Below are positions 44,216 to 47,217 of a stretch of 47,217 nt of DNA, piece after piece. Where the stretch lies: positions 1-47,217 of the forward strand of contig CAVUEP010000038.1 in assembly GCA_963740395.1 (NCBI GenBank), written 5' to 3'. Under the pieces are notes generated by a model. That model saw nothing but the letters and a program-made list of their open reading frames with translations. It was not told the origin of the DNA and did no database searches. The position numbers and the translations under genes are program-made. The stretch comes from CADEEN01 sp963740395 (lineage in GTDB: Bacteria; Pseudomonadota; Gammaproteobacteria; Burkholderiales; Burkholderiaceae_C). Numbering within the stretch: position 1 is the first letter of the stretch; the number at the start of each line of letters is the position of its first letter.

Positions 44216-45127
44216 GCCCGGCGCGGTGCTGCGCAAGCCGGTCGCCAGCATCTCGCCCTGGGCCGAGGCCTGGCGGCGCTTCAAGCGCCACCGGCTGGCC
44301 TACTGCAGCCTGTGGCTGCTGGGCGCGCTGGTGCTGGCCGTGCTGCTCGGGCCGCTGTTCTACAAGGTCGGCATCAACGAGATCGACTTCCAGGCCCGCC
44401 TGGCCGGCCCGGCGCTGACGCATCCGCTGGGCACCGACGACCTCGGGCCGCGACCTCCTGGCGCGCATGCTCTACGGCGGGCGCATCTCGCTGGCCGTGG
44501 GCCTGGCGGCGATGCTGATGGCCATCACGCGTGGGCGTGCTCATCGGCGCCATCGCCGGCATCTCGCGCGGCTGGATCGACACCGCGCTGATGTGGGTCA
44601 CCGACCTGTTCCTCAGCCTGCCGCAGCTGCCGCTGCTGCTGCTGCTGATCTTCCTGTTCCGCGACACGCTCAAGGCCGCGTTCGGCCTGGAGGTCGGCAT
44701 CTTCCTGCTGATCGTGCTGGTGATCGGCGGCTTCCGCTGGATGCCGGTGGCGCGGCTGGTGCGGGCGCAGTTCTTCAGCCTGCGCGAGAAGGAATTCGTC
44801 GAGGCCGCGCGCGCGCTGGGCGCCAGCACCGCCGCGCCAGGTGGTGCGCCACATCCTGCCCAACAGCCTGGGCCCGGTGATCGTGGCCGCCACCATCGAC
44901 GTGGCCGCGGCCATCATCGCCGAGAGCACGCTGTCGTTCCTCGGGCCTGGGCTTCCCGCCCGACATCCCGACCTGGGGCCGCATCCTGTACGACGGCCGC
45001 GACTACATGGACATCGCCATGCACTGGGCGCATGTTCCCGGGCCTGGCGATCTTCCTCACCGTGCTGACGATCAACTTCATCGGCGACGGCCTGCGCGAC
45101 GCGCTCGACCCGCGCAGGGTGCTCTGA
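44181..45127 (+). CDS. Peptide ABC transporter permease, DppC type
   Basis: Second permease. Its cytoplasmic N-terminus (PWAEAWRRFKRHRLAY) precedes the first helix (CSLWLLGALVLAVLLGPLFY) and the family motif HPLGTDDLGRDLLARMLYG. The coupling loop is KEFVEAARALGASTARQVVR, then the end FIGDGLRDALDPR. ATG 44181 overlaps the preceding gene by 35 bases; GTG 44226 is an alternative. Five doublets break the frame: 44447 (Gly), 44529 (Thr), 44833 (Ala), 44945 (Gly) and 45030 (Ala). The five steps of +1 carry the coding frame through all three phases to the stop at 45127. Confidence 0.87.
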
Positions 45128-46109
<982 letters not shown>

Positions 46110-47090
46110 GTGCCACGCCCCAAGCTGCTCGAGGTGAAGCGCCTCGTCAAGCACTTCCCGATCAAGGGCGGGCTGCTGCAGCGCACCGTCGACCAGGTGC
46201 ACGCGGTCGACGACGTCAGCTTCGACCTGGCCGCAGGGCGAGACGCTGGGCGTGGTCGGCGAATCGGGCTGCGGCAAGAGCACCACCGGGCGCTGCATCC
46301 TGCGCCTGATCGAGCCGACCTCGGGCGAGGTCTGGTTCGAGGGCAGGAACGTCACCGCGCTGGGCCGCGCCGAGCTGCAGGCGCTGGCGCGCGACATGCA
46401 GATCATCTTCCAGGACCCCTTCGCCTCGCTCAACCCGCGCATGACCGTGGGCGCCATCGTCGGCGAGGCGCTGGTGATCCACAAGCTGGCGAAGTCTTCC
46501 AGCGAGATCGAGGAGCGCGTGGCCCAGCTGCTGGCCACCGTCGGCCTGAGCCCCGACCACATGCGCCGCTACCCGCACGAGTTCTCCGGCGGCCAGCGCC
46601 AGCGCATCGGCATCGCGCGCGCGCTGGCGGTGAACCCCAAGCTGATCGTCTGCGACGAGGCGGTGTCGGCGCTCGACGTGTCGATCCAGGCCCAGGTGAT
46701 CAACCTGCTCGAAGACCTGCAGGAACAGTTCGACCTGACCTACATCTTCATCGCGCACGACCTCTCGGTGGTGCGAACACATCAGCGACCGCGTGGCGGT
46801 GATGTACCTGGGCCGCATCGTCGAGATCGCGCCGCGCGAACAAGCTCTACACGCAGCCGCTGCACCCCTACACCGAGGCGCTGCTGTCGGCGGTGCCGAT
46901 CCCCGACCCGCGCGTCAAGCGCAAGCGCATCCGCCTGCACGGCGACGTGCCCAGCCCCATCAACCCGCCCCCGGGCTGCCACTTCCACACGCGCTGCCCG
47001 ATCGCGCAGAAGCCGCTGTGCAACACCGAGAAGCCCGAGCTGAAGCAGTCGAGCGACGGGCATTGGGTGGCGTGCCACTTGCGGGGGTGA
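46110..47090 (+). CDS. Peptide ABC transporter ATP-binding protein, DppF type
   Basis: Second ATPase, about 325 residues. LLEVKRLVKHFPIKGG is the DppF-type start, Walker A GESGCGKSTT, the Q-loop IIFQDPFASLNPR, the signature FSGGQRQRIGIA, Walker B LIVCDEAVSALD and the H-loop IFIAHDLSVV. The C-terminal domain has LHGDVPSPINPPPGC and HTRCPIAQ. Three doublets occur: 46238 (Gly), 46773 (Val GTG/GTC, giving VVEHISDRV) and 46837 (Arg). The start is GTG 46110, or GTG 46106 with one more extra C. The 127 bases after the stop contain no gene I can support; the window ends there. Confidence 0.9.
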
Positions 47091-47217
47091 GCGGCAGGAA
47101 TGCAGCGATCGCAGACGGTCGAGTGCGGGTGGTGAGCTTCCGGTATCAGACCCGTAGCCGATGGTCGTGTGGTTCATTCGGTTGTCGAACTCTGCGAGCG
47201 GCGGCGGGTGCAGTCGC

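Overview
The window is high-G+C DNA (about two thirds G+C by eye) from a betaproteobacterium, most likely Burkholderiales of the Rubrivivax/Leptothrix/Roseateles type. This rests on recognisable gene content and order: dapA-bamC, dut-coaBC, pcm-tolC, pgm-waaA, and the DUF1800/DUF1501 pair. No database search was possible. The exception is the first ~2.3 kb, which has clearly lower G+C and carries remnants of tolB-pal-cpoB-queE on the minus strand. These are broken by many insertions and deletions and are joined near 2290 to the middle of an MFS transporter gene. I read that join as an assembly chimera, not as biology.

Layout: 1-2290 foreign tol-pal fragment. 2292-6709 plus-strand cluster: MFS C-terminal half, 47-aa membrane peptide, SAM methyltransferase, dapA, bamC, MBL-fold hydrolase. 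6799-8871 minus strand: Ala-rich lipoprotein, conserved hypothetical protein, RoxA-like ribosomal oxygenase; slyD is divergent at 8905. 9457-15498 minus strand: dut, coaBC, GNAT, alaS, a degenerate GGDEF protein and tRNA-Gly(TCC). 15861-20798 minus strand: corA, then a stand-alone protease-propeptide (I9-like) lipoprotein, then a large S8 subtilase lipoprotein. 20972-24773 plus strand: hybrid histidine kinase, PhnD-like binding protein and trmB, coupled by stop/start overlaps. 24784-27035 minus strand: GST, uppP, DUF1439 lipoprotein. 27116-32686 plus strand: TetR regulator, pcm, tolC, DUF1800, DUF1501. 32683-35401 minus strand: pgm-waaA. 35532-40393 plus strand: LytS/LytTR two-component pair, Ada/AlkA fusion, ogt, DMT permease. 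40390-41259 minus strand: N-formylglutamate amidohydrolase-like. 41378-47090 plus strand: a complete peptide ABC transporter operon (binding protein, two permeases, two ATPases).

Two observations stand out. First, the S8 subtilase, which has its own propeptide, is preceded by a separately encoded secreted homologue of that propeptide ending almost exactly where the catalytic domain would begin. This is a candidate protease/inhibitor-chaperone pair. Second, nearly all frameshifts outside the first 2.3 kb (about 47 by my count) have one form. Each is a single extra base at a codon's third position, such that either of the two adjacent bases gives an acceptable, nearly always synonymous codon (for example Ala GCC/GCG kept as GCCG). 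That looks like two strain alleles both retained in the consensus, so the affected genes (methyltransferase, dapA, alaS, waaA, pgm, alkA, ogt and the whole ABC operon) are probably intact in the organism.
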